Positions 20,769 to 30,351 of a DNA stretch of 64,000 nucleotides are shown one piece after another (positions within the stretch are counted from its first letter, which is position 1; the number at the start of each line of letters is the position of its first letter). This stretch comes from Cryptomeria japonica (taxonomy: Eukaryota > Streptophyta > Pinopsida > Cupressales > Cupressaceae). The position numbers and the translations under genes were made by a program. The notes under the pieces were generated by a model. It saw only the letters and a program-made list of their open reading frames with translations. It was not told the origin of the DNA and ran no database searches. The stretch covers positions 101,034,239 through 101,098,238 of the forward strand of contig NC_081413.1 in NCBI RefSeq assembly GCF_030272615.1. Direction: 5' to 3'.

Positions 20769-22240
20769 ATGCGTAGGGACTTTGCTCCTCCCTCCTTCAG
20801 GATTCTCTTTCATCCTTTCACTTTGCACACACTCACAACCTATTCACTCACAATAAACTTACCCATTCCCATCATGGCTTGTTATTGATCTACCTAAGAT
20901 TGGTTAGCCATCCATAACCCTCCCTTTTCACTCCCTTTTCCATCCATAATAAATCAGATCCTATCTGTGACTACGGCCAATTCCTACGTCTAGTAATGGG
21001 TGTGGAACTGAAAACATCACATGTTTCAAGGAGTACAGTTTCTTCCAGCTTCCTTCAAGTCTATCCACGCACAATCCGCAATAAAGCAACATTTGCATCA
21101 CAGATCCGCAATAAAGTTTCATCTTCTCCGCAATAAAGTATCAGTTTCATGGATTCAGTCAGTTTCAAATGAGACACAGCAGCAACAATGGGCTTCAACA
21201 AAATCAAATCTTTCAACAGACTCAGACAACATATGGTTCAGTGCTATCTATCTTTTTTTTTGTGAAAGTGAACATTGTGACCACAATCGAATAAGACTTA
21301 AACAAGTGACAAGAGACACTAAACTTGAGGACTACAGTGGATGTTGGTGTCGAGTCTTGGTTTTCTTTTGATTTTATCTTTTGGTGACATGTCTTTTAGC
21401 TTTTCCAAGATGTCTTTGACTAGAGATTCTATCTCCAGGATGTCTTTGACTAGAAAGGCGAGGATGGGGTATCGTCACCTATTTGCATTTGCTGTCTGTG
21501 GATTGTCTTTTAGTAATGCTATGACTTGTCCAAGGATATGAGGACACTGTGAGTCTAGTATGAACTGGGGCATTCCTTGTTTGTGACTGTCTTATCTCCA
21601 TGCAAACAGGTACAATGACTTTCTGGGCCGAACAAATGCCTCGATTGTCATAACCTACCTGCCATAATAAAGCTCAATGATGATAACGCACAAGAAGCTC
21701 TTTCACGTTCATATCTTCTATCTTCCATCCCCCTTTCTTGATTGACTTCCATTGTCCTTCTCGAGTCCGCGTAGCCCGCTATCACATGACTGAGTATAAT
21801 GACACACCAAAAACATTTGCATTTCATATAGTTACACCTACATCACCACATATAAGCATTTCACACATACATATAGATATCACAATTGCATCACATCCTG
21901 CATACAACACATGTTAGCACATCTCACATTTTCATTATGTAAATAATCATTTGCATTATCATATTCATTTGCATTACATACATTCACATTTGCATCATGC
22001 ATCACATATACAACATAAAAGAACAAAAATATATTGCATTGCATCATATAAGCATCCATATCATAAAACATGTATCACATAAGAACATTTCATCACATAA
22101 GGTACACATGCATATAGCTGCCGCAAAAATGGATCATCTCTCATATATAATCAAAAGTGTCATGATACAATGATGTTAAAAAGAATCATATGGCTACAAA
22201 ATCACCCGCAAGTGTCTACAATACAAAAATGGTACAATAC
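20769..22240 (+). other. Element C 3' noncoding region
   Basis: No sense-strand gene is visible. The region is partly conserved in D (52336-53850). It holds three copies of CCGCAATAAAG (about 21076-21138), each with a possible AATAAA polyadenylation signal. From about 21790 to 22150 it is a low-complexity stretch full of CATTTGCAT and CACAT words, also seen in D and E. The antisense PMD gene begins to overlap it near 22265. Confidence 0.6.
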
Positions 22241-22264
22241 TGATACATAGGGAGCCCTCTAAGG

Positions 22265-23398
22265 CTATGATGAACTCCCTCCCTCGAAGCCGCCTGGCCT
22301 CGACGGAGTTTGAGCCCTAGAAGGACCCACCCCAAGATCAACTCTCCTGGCCCCTGTGTCCCCTGTAGCCACCCCTCGTGTCGTCCTATCCAGACAGAGG
22401 AACCCACTGATAACTCCTGTCAACACTATTGGTAGTGCTAATCCTGTCCATGTCATGGTATCCCATGCCACATGTCCCACCCTCATCTCTAGTCCTAGAT
22501 CCTAGAACACTCGTCTCAGTGCATCCCTATCTCCGTCTCGATCATAGGGTACTAACTCCCCATCGATCGATATCTGCAGTATCCTGTACACATCCTCCAA
22601 GGTGACTGTCATCTCACCCATCGGCAAATGCAAACTACAAGTCTCTGAGTGCCATCTCTCAACCAGTGCAGTCAGCAATCCCATGTTCACCTGAAACTCA
22701 GGCACATACAGAATGTATCTCAATCCCATAACCTCAATCGCAGCTCAGTCCTCAACTGTCAACTCAGGTCGCAACCTCTGAGTCGATGGGAATCTCTCCC
22801 GTGACTCCAGCATCGGCAAGTACTCCTGCAGTCAAGCAACTCAATCATGTCAGTTATCGTGGCATTCACTGTTTATCACAAAATGCTACTCGCTATCTAA
22901 ATGCACATAGCTATTTATCCTAGTGACACTCACTGTTCATCACAAAGTGTTGCTATCTATCCTAGTAGTACTCCCTGTTCATCACAAAGTACTACGTGTG
23001 TGACACTCACTGTTCATCACAAAGTGTTACTCACATTTGCACTCCCTGTTCATCACAAAGTGCTGCTCATATTTTAGTACTCCCTGTTCATCACAAAGTA
23101 CTTTATCTTGGTAGTCACTGTTCATCACAAAGTGCCTTGATCTATCTTAGTCTTCCCTAGAGGACCTTCTTGAGTGTATCCTCTCAACAGCTTATCCAAT
23201 CGACAGCATATGTTCATCACAGAACTGCCGATTTGACCTGGAAGACATAAATGCGCATTTATTACATTACCTAGTATGCATTAATGACAACAATAAATGC
23301 ATCAAAGTACGAGGAGGTTTTGTGGTACTTACCGGCTCTCCTGCATCTGCTGGTCGCTGGAATCAGCGAACACGGTCAAATCTATGAACCAAAGCCAT
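22265..23398 (-). pseudogene. Antisense plant mobile domain (PMD) gene in element C, two exons
   Basis: Runs against C. The proposed first exon starts at the ATG at 23398 (MALVHRFDRVR) and ends at 23333 before GTAAGT. The second starts at 22825 after TTGACTGCAG. With this 507-bp intron removed, the frame passes from GEP into EYLPMLESRERFPS and then a PMD signature: GLLTALVERWHSETCSLHLP, GEMTVTLEDVYRIL, IDGELVP. D has the same exons, GT/AG borders and phase. PMDs are known both in transposons and in plant genes such as MAIN and MAIL1. Stops break it: a TGA in exon 1, also in D; a TGA in exon 2; and a TAG near 22500 where D has a Gln codon. This copy is probably inactive. Confidence 0.7.
22826..23332 (-). 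other. Intron of the antisense PMD gene with covarying hairpin array (C)
   Basis: Bounded by GTAAGT (minus strand, 23332) and CTGCAG (22826). It contains six hairpins with the same 15-nt loop, built around TGTTCATCACA (one copy has TTTATCACA), and different stems: GCATT/AATGC (22862-22886), ACACT/AGTGT (22926-22950), GTAGTACT/AGTACTAC (22965-22995), GTGACACT/AGTGTTAC (23000-23030), GCACT/AGTGC (23039-23063), AGTACT/AGTACT (23076-23102). A degenerate copy follows near 23111-23135. A larger one with a 9-bp stem (AATCGACAG/CTGCCGATT) spans 23198-23233. Most stem changes are matched on the other arm. Confidence 0.75.
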
Positions 23399-23729
23399 CG
23401 CTGCTGACTGCTGCTTCTCTTTTCTCGCTTTGCACTGTGATCTCGTAAGGGTGTGGATGACAATGAGGATGTCTTTTGCCCGTGGTCTATCTTATAGCCT
23501 AGCCTAGCCCTTGTCTTCATTTCCCGAGTAAGTCTTCCTTATCCCGTGACTTTGTCACTTTATCTGATCAGTCCATTCTATCCCGTCTTTCTTATCGAGA
23601 GATTGTCTACAATCTTTTCAGACATTTTCATCCAATCTCTCGAGGGGGCATATAATTCCTTATTCTGGGGCAACTTTGTATCAGTTCATCTTATTTTCTT
23701 TGAAACAACGCGACAAGCCGCATTGTCTC

Positions 23730-23743
23730 AAAGAGGGGCAAAA
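23730..23743 (+). other. Polypurine tract of element C
   Basis: AAAGAGGGGCAAAA lies directly before the 3' LTR. The same tract is present in D on the minus strand (50831-50847). Confidence 0.9.
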
Positions 23744-24538
23744 TGTAGACACCTAAAATTGTCATGTCTAATTAAATAAATATTTTATTTATTTAATTAT
23801 CTAAGCCTAATTCTTCTATTAATTAAATAAATCTTTATTTATTTAATTAATTCATTTATCCTCTTCTAGCCTTATTTCTCATTTAAATAAATACATTTAT
23901 TTATTTAAATTATCCCTTTCCTAAATTAAATAAATATTTTATTTATTTAATTGTCCTACTTCTTCTATTAATTAAATAAATCTTTATTTATTTAATTAAT
24001 TCATTATCTTTTTCTACACATGACACATGTCATTCATCTCTTATTTCCTACACTACCTACCTCTTTCATTATTTTGGTATTTCTTATACCTACCCTCTAA
24101 TCCTAGCCGACCTCTCTTTTTACACCTCTCAATCTTAACCCTCCATTTCATATTGTGTCTTCTATTTAAGAAGATGCTTTCTTCATTGTCAAACCCTAAT
24201 GACTAATCCCTAATGAGACATGCCTAACTACTTGATCAATTGACTACACTACAATTCCACTTGCAACCACATTCCGTTCTTTGTTGAGCTCTTGTGCATA
24301 CAAAAATCTGAGAGCAAGTATATCAAGCAAGATCAATGGAGATAGGAAGAATGGAGATCAAAACCCTATTGGACATGTGATGGTATAATCTTTGTGATTT
24401 TGAGTTATTTGCATTGTCTTAGGTAATCTTCATATGTTATGGTGGATCTTTGTTCATTGTTAGGCTAGGGTTTAGTGGTTGAATCCATTTTAGTCTTTCA
24501 ATATTATTGTTTATTGTTATCCATTTTCACCATATACA
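23744..24538 (+). repeat. Element C 3' LTR
   Basis: Same length (795 bp) as the 5' LTR and identical except for two substitutions. The GCCCC target duplication follows at 24539-24543. Confidence 0.97.
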
Positions 24539-25063
24539 GCCCCCATGACTGGTGATCATAGGAGGAATGTCTTGTGTTGAAGTAGTCATTATGTTTGATG
24601 TAAAAGTAGGTATACTGGCAATAGGAGTCGTCAAAGGAATAGAATGATTGACTTGAGTAGGAGGTTGTGTATAACCTAAGGTTTCAACACAACTCTTCAT
24701 AGGCATCACATTTGAATCCACAATGTGTGCAATACCACGCAAAATATCAATTCCATTCTTATCACTTTGAAGCATACGTTTTAGACCCTCAATTAAAGGA
24801 AGAGCTTGACTATCAGGCTATTCTTGAGACATCCATTGTCGAAAATCGTCAAATTGGTTATCCAATTTTGAAAGTTGTTCTACAGAAACCTCATGGAGAG
24901 CTTCTTCATCATTAAGAGGATTAGAGGAATTACCCATGTCCTCATTAAAAAGACCATTCAAATTAGGTTCCATCTCCTCAATAATTAAACCTTGGAAGGA
25001 CTTAATTCTACGGCTTCGTCTAACGGGAATAGTGTAAGTAGGGCTTATTGTTGTAAAACTCAT
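24539..25063 (-). pseudogene. Element B gag, N-terminal part
   Basis: Starts at an ATG at 25063 (MSFTTISPTYTIPVRRSRR) with a basic patch followed by an acidic, Glu/Asn-rich region. A TAG at about 24815-24817 interrupts it. The same frame then runs to the C insertion at 24538 and resumes at 9852. This N-terminal region is not a recognised domain; its assignment to gag rests on position and frame. Confidence 0.75.
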
Positions 25064-26225
25064 GCACTAAAGAAAGAGAGAAGATTTTGAATTTTAAAGG
25101 TAGCAAATTTCAGTAAAGCCAGCCAATCTTCCAGATTTAAGCTGTTAAATACAATCAGGACAATCTCCCGAAATTTCGAAAAAAATGTCCGGGACCGTGG
25201 TGCTCGGAGTGCACACGGTCCTCGCAACTTTTTTCAAAATTTGCAGGGATTAAAGTTATGATGATTTTATAGCTAACCTGAAAAAATTGAGTGATTTTAC
25301 GATCTGTAGATAGGCCAAATTAAAGTTGCAATCTCAAGATTGAACCCTACCAAGATTGTCGAAAAATGCAAAATTTGAATTTTGAAAAAGAGAGGGAAAC
25401 TGAAATTTTGAATTTTATGATTTTAGAGGGAATACCAAAAGCAATGCAAGTTTTGAAATTTGAAAGTTGACTCAATTTCACGCAAAATTCAATTCTGAAA
25501 GCGGAAATCAAAGTTGTTGTAATTAAGCACTTAATTTCAAAAGTCACAAATTGCAAAAATTTGAATAAATCACTAAAATTTCGAATGAATGATAACACAC
25601 TTTTCAGATTTAGGACTGTAAGAAACACAATTTTGACACAAATTTCAATTTCAACAATTTTTGACTGATTAGAAGCCTCAATCCAAGCAATCGCTAGACC
25701 AACTTTGACTGTAATTTTGAAAGTGTTAGAATTGATAAAATCAGCCAAAATTCTGGATTTTAGCAGAAAAATACAGTAAGATCTAGCTCCCGAAATTTCA
25801 GAAAAAATGTCGGGGACGATGGCGCTCGGAGTGCACACGGTCCTCGCAACTTTTTTCCAAATTTTCAGGGATGAAAGATATTATGATTTTATTGCGGAAT
25901 CCAAAGTTACAGCTGATTTGGAAATGTTTTGATCAGTGAAATTGTCGGACAAAGGTTGAATCAAGAGGGTCTTAAAAATTAGGGTTTTGACATTTAACCA
26001 CTTAATTTTCAAAATTAAAGCACAAATATGAATTGATAATTTGTAATAGAAGGGTAGATCTGAAACAAGCATTTAACAATTAAACATTTCACAAGTTTAA
26101 TTACTAAAAAGAAAATTTTAGGGTTTTTTATGCAATCAACCTCTAAAATTTGCAAAAGATCAAACATGGAAATATAATTAGGAAAGCAAAATTTTCAGAT
26201 CTAACCATGAATAATCAGAAAGGAT
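25064..26225 (-). other. Element B 5' leader with duplicated hairpin
   Basis: No supported gene. Two roughly 110-bp direct repeats (about 25155-25275 and 25775-25890) each contain a hairpin that begins GGAC, has GCTCGGAGTGCAC in the middle and ends ACGGTCC (25192-25221 and 25814-25843). The first has a perfect 8-bp stem, GGACCGTG/CACGGTCC. The same kind of hairpin occurs in the B LTR. A 163-codon minus-strand ORF (25347-25838) looks like chance reading of AT-rich leader. Confidence 0.65.
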
Positions 26226-26244
26226 GTTCACGTCGGGTTCACCA
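26226..26244 (-). other. Primer-binding site of element B
   Basis: On the minus strand it reads TGGTGAACCCGACGTGAAC, three bases from the LTR. It shows that the right LTR is the 5' LTR and that B runs on the minus strand. E uses a very similar site. The tRNA is not identified here. Confidence 0.85.
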
Positions 26245-26247
26245 AAA

Positions 26248-27520
26248 TGTAAAGCGAAAAATCGTGATCGAACCCTAGTTGCTCTCCCCTCTTCCAACTC
26301 CAAGGAGAGAGAAGGGAGAGTCACTCTAGGGTTGATGGTTTTCACTTAGGAGGGACTTTACATTCAAAAGAGGGGTTGAAACCCACAAGATCCAATCTCA
26401 CACAATGCAAGATTGGATGCTAAATGTGTTTCAAGGGTTAAGAAAGCAAGGCTACCCTCTTTTTTAAAGAATGTTGATAGAAGAATTAAGCTAGGAATGC
26501 ATATAAAGTGACAAAGATTCGCTTATAAACTAAGATAGGGATATAGGATGAAGCTGTGGACCTGGAATTAGCAGTAAAATGTCGATACAATGTTGTCCTG
26601 CAAATTTGAGCAAAAGTTGACGGGACGATGGCGCCCGGCGCCACGGTCCTCCGAAAAATCCGCGAAACGAAGGGGGATCTGTTCGTCTCTGCACAAGGAT
26701 TCCAGATCTTCAATTTCAGCCGCGTACCTGCAACCTACACACAGAAAAGCGAAGACGATTGGGGGGTTAGGAATTAGGGGTTTTCCCTTAGGTCAAACCC
26801 CGGTTTTGGAATTAACCAAGAAATGAGAAATGTTGTAAATGCAAATGTATGTAATGTAAAACAAGTACTAATACCTTGTTGTAAGGATGTTTGTATCCTC
26901 ATGTGCGAAGGTATAGATGTTGTTGTTTGTTGTATTGTTGTATGTTGTATGTAGCATGTAGTATGTGATCTCCTCTTCAATGGTTGAATCCTTGTCTTGA
27001 ATGCAACACTTAGCCTTGAATGGAGACTTAGAATGATCAATTGCTTGAAAGAATGCTTGAATGCTTGAATGCTTGAGTATAGTTTCCATGCTTTTTTCCC
27101 TCATATCGAATGAAAGAGGAAAATGTAGTTTATATACTTGTCAATTAGGGCTGATAGACTGATTTTCCTGACCTTAGGCCGACCAGGAAAGTTTATTTTC
27201 CAAATTGCAAACAAAAGGACCCGAAGCCCCATAGGAGACCGGGCCCAAAATAGGGCCAGGGACCAGGGCGTTGGGTGCCATGGTCCTGGGGGACCAGGGT
27301 GCTGGGTGCCCTGGTCCTGAAGGACCAGGGCGCTGGGCACTCTGGTCCCACCTCCCGGGACAGCAGGGTGCAAAGGAGGTTCAGGCCAGGGTGCAAGAAA
27401 ATGCAGTTTTCAATGTCATAAGCAAGTTTCGGGGTCTCCATTCAGGTTTAGTGTTGCGTCGCCATCGTGAAGACCCAAATGCAGTCAAAATTGCAAGTGT
27501 CGCAATTTTAGGACGCTACA
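26248..27520 (-). repeat. Element B 5' LTR
   Basis: 1273 bp, TGTAAAGCG to GGACGCTACA, partner of 4958-6160. It is 70 bp longer than the partner, mainly because of a GC-rich block (about 27263-27350) with three hairpin units that each begin GGACCA and end TGGTCC. CCTTA follows at 27521-27525. Confidence 0.95.
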
Positions 27521-28799
27521 CCTTATCACTTTGTTTTGTCCACACAAACCTTTTACCCTTCCTCTGTAATGAGGTGATGGGGTTTGCTATCTTAGAGAAT
27601 CCTTCCACAAACCTCCTATAGTACCCTGCTAGCCCCATAAAGCTTCTTACCTCTGAAACATTTTTAGGGATCGTCCATTCTACTATTGCCTTTATCTTAT
27701 CTAGATCAACTGCTATTCCTTCCTTTGATGTTATATGCCCAAGGTAGTGAACCTTTTCCTCAAAGAAGGCACATTTTGATAGTTTCCCATATAACTTATG
27801 CTCCCTCAACCTTTGCAAAACAATTTGTAGGTGTACTAAATGTTCCTCCTCATTCCTAGAGTAAATCAATATGTCATCCAGAAATACCAAAACAAATTTG
27901 TCCAAGTAGTCATGGAGTACACTATTCATTAGGTTCATAAATGCAGTTGGGGAATTGGTTACACCAAAAGGAACTACTGTGAATTCATAATGCCCATATC
28001 TAGTCCTGAAAGTTGTCTTCGAAATGTCCTCCTCCTTAATTCTGAGTTGATGATATCCTGATCGGAGGTCTATCTTCGAGAGAACTGCTGCTCCTTTCAT
28101 TTGGTCAAAAATATCCTCTATTCAAGGTAAGGGATAGCTATTCTTTATTGTGACCTTGTTCAACATCCTATAGTCGATGCATAGTCTTAAGGTTCCATCC
28201 TTCTTCTTAACGAATAAGACCGGTGCTCCCCATGGTGATACACTTGGCCTTATTAATCCCTTAGCTAAGAGTTCCTCTAATTGCATTTTGAGCTCTTGTA
28301 ATTTAGTTGTGTTCATTCGGTAAGGTGCCCTTGATACTGGTTCAGCTCCCGGTAGTATGTTGATAGAAAAGTCAAACTTCCTTTTAGGGGGTAAGCCAGG
28401 TAATTCTTCTAGAAATACATCCTTGAATTCTTTTAAGAAAGGGGTATTTTCAAAGGTTGGGGTATTTTCCTCTTTTCCTTCATCAATTTCAACCATATAG
28501 ATTAGGCCTCATCTTCTTCTTTCCTTCTTTAATTTTATGGCTGATATGGTTTCTATACTAATGGGGTTAAACTTTCCTTGGATTTTGACCCTTTTCCCCT
28601 CATCATCAAAACATTCAACAACTTTGTTATCGCAATCTACATTAGCTTGATGATCTATTAACCAACTCATTCCAATAATTACATCATATAATCCCAGGGG
28701 TGCCACATAGAGATCTACCCTTGTTTCAAACTTAGGAAATTGTACCCTTGCCCTTGGCAAACACTTAGTTACTTCCCTAGTTGCCTTACTTATCCCCAT
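27521..28799 (-). pseudogene. Element A pol, proximal part: end of protease and most of RT
   Basis: One minus-strand frame interrupted by stops (between 28509 and 28496, and between 28122 and 28100). It begins with the end of the protease (LYVAPLGLYDVIIGMSWL). The RT follows: [68 protein letters not shown], and the catalytic FLDD (27873-27884). It stops at the B insertion and resumes at 4957. It would copy genomic RNA to cDNA but is defective here. Confidence 0.9.
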
Positions 28800-30202
28800 A
28801 TTGAACCATCCATGATGACTCCATTTGATTAACTTTTAATGCATATTTGCTTACTAATTCAGGTGAGATGAAACATTCTGATGACCCAGTGTCAATTAGA
28901 ATTGAAATTGGTTGCTCAAATAGTGTACATGTAGTTTCCACGGGGACATTCTGGAATCTTTCTCGTCGGTTCCTAACTACTGCATGAATCCTTTGTTGGG
29001 GCCCTTCTTGGGGTTGATTGGCCCTAATCTGACCTTGCATCCTAGGACACTCTCTAGAAAAATGGTTTCCCCCACACATAAAGCATCCACCTGGAGGACC
29101 CCTTCTGCCTTGATTCCTAGGGGGATCATCCCTTCTTTCATTGGCCCTGGGTGGATAAGATATCATGTTCTGCTAGTCATTCCTATTATAGTTGCCTCTA
29201 TTATTATTTCCATTCCTCTGCTATTGATTAGGGGGTGGCCTTCTTTCAGAAGAATTACTCCTTTGACTTTTGTTGAAGTTAGTGTTCCCCTTGAATTCCT
29301 GCTTCCTTTTAAAAGAGTAGTTCCCATTATAGTTCTGCCCTGCTAGTGTTTGAATCTTCCTCTCTTGCCTTAGGGACTTTTCAAGTACTTCGTTCATGTT
29401 TTTGGGTCCATGCATGTCAACCTCTACCCCTATGTTGGTATTTAGTCCTAAAATGAACTTCCTCGCTTGGCCTTCTTCATCTTTTTGGTACATAGGCATG
29501 TACTTAAGCAATTTGGTGAACTTATCACAATATTGTTGGACTAATAGGGGTCCTTGACGTAGATTATGGAATTTTGTCACCTTCTCATCAAAGAACAATT
29601 GAGGGAGCCACCTTTTTTGAAAGTGGTGAACAAATTGATCCCATGTGATCGTATCCCTGCTATACCCATTTTCCTCCTTGGTGTTGGTCCACCAACTAGC
29701 TGCCTCCCCTGTGAGTTGATAGGAACCCCATAAGGCCTTGGTTGTTTCACTAAAATCTCTCAGTTCAAAATACTTTTCCATTTCATTTAACCAATTCTCA
29801 GCTCCTTCACCAATTTGCCTCCCATCGAACTTAGGAGGGGCGATTTTCTTCAAATTCTTAGAGAGTTCCAATATGTTATTTTTGCCCATCATATTCCCCT
29901 AATTGCTACCAGGGTTCCCATTTTTCAGTACCACTTCAATTTTCAATATTATTCTGCCTTGCCCTAAGGTCCTACATCGATTGCTCCAGGAAGTTGATTT
30001 TATCCCTTTGTTCGGTTAGCAGGTTTATTATAGCCTCGACCCCATCCTTATTATTCCCTGGGTTATGTTGATCCCCTTCATGGTCTTCCTCATGGTTTTC
30101 TTCATGGTTTTCTCCATGATTTTCCTCATGGTTAGCTTCCCTTTGTCTCCTAGTGGTAGTACGTCTTCCATTACCCCTTCCTCTTCCTCTTCCTCTAGCC
30201 AT
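28786..30202 (-). pseudogene. Element A gag and start of protease
   Basis: The start at 30202 encodes a basic MARGRGRGRGNGRR stretch, then Glu/His-rich repeats (NHEENHGENHEENHEE). After a frame change, 29892-29221 encodes the gag core: FDGRQIGEGAENWLNEME, LTGEAASWW and WDQFVHHFQKRW. The next piece (29166-28786) has a CCHC knuckle, CFMCGGNHFSREC, and the protease active site LIDTGSSE (DTGS at 28882-28893). Frames change again at the 28786-28799 overlap, and several stops are present. Gag would form the particle and bind RNA. Confidence 0.88.
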
Positions 30203-30338
30203 TCTAGGGTTTTACCTGAAAGTTAAATTATGTAGTTAGTACTTGATTTAAGATTTTAAAATTTAATTTCTACCATTGCAAAACATTCCCTTAGTTGTGT
30301 AAATTGAAGTGAGCACAAGGCCTAGATTTGAACCTTTT

Positions 30339-30349
30339 CTCTGATACCA
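30339..30349 (-). other. Primer-binding site of element A
   Basis: The minus strand reads TGGTATCAGAG, the standard complement of the initiator tRNA-Met 3' end. It lies two bases from the LTR end and confirms that the right LTR is the 5' LTR. Confidence 0.93.
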
Positions 30350-30351
30350 CA

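Noticed and set aside
22861-23135. Regularly spaced repeats that might suggest a CRISPR-like array.
   Set aside because: The DNA is clearly plant nuclear, the spacers are not unique fixed-length inserts, and the repeated part is a hairpin loop with varying stems. No cas-like gene is present.
25347-25838. 163-codon minus-strand ORF in the B leader, upstream of gag.
   Set aside because: It begins inside a repeated hairpin, composition follows AT-rich leader sequence, and no domain is visible. It could be an upstream ORF, but support is too weak.
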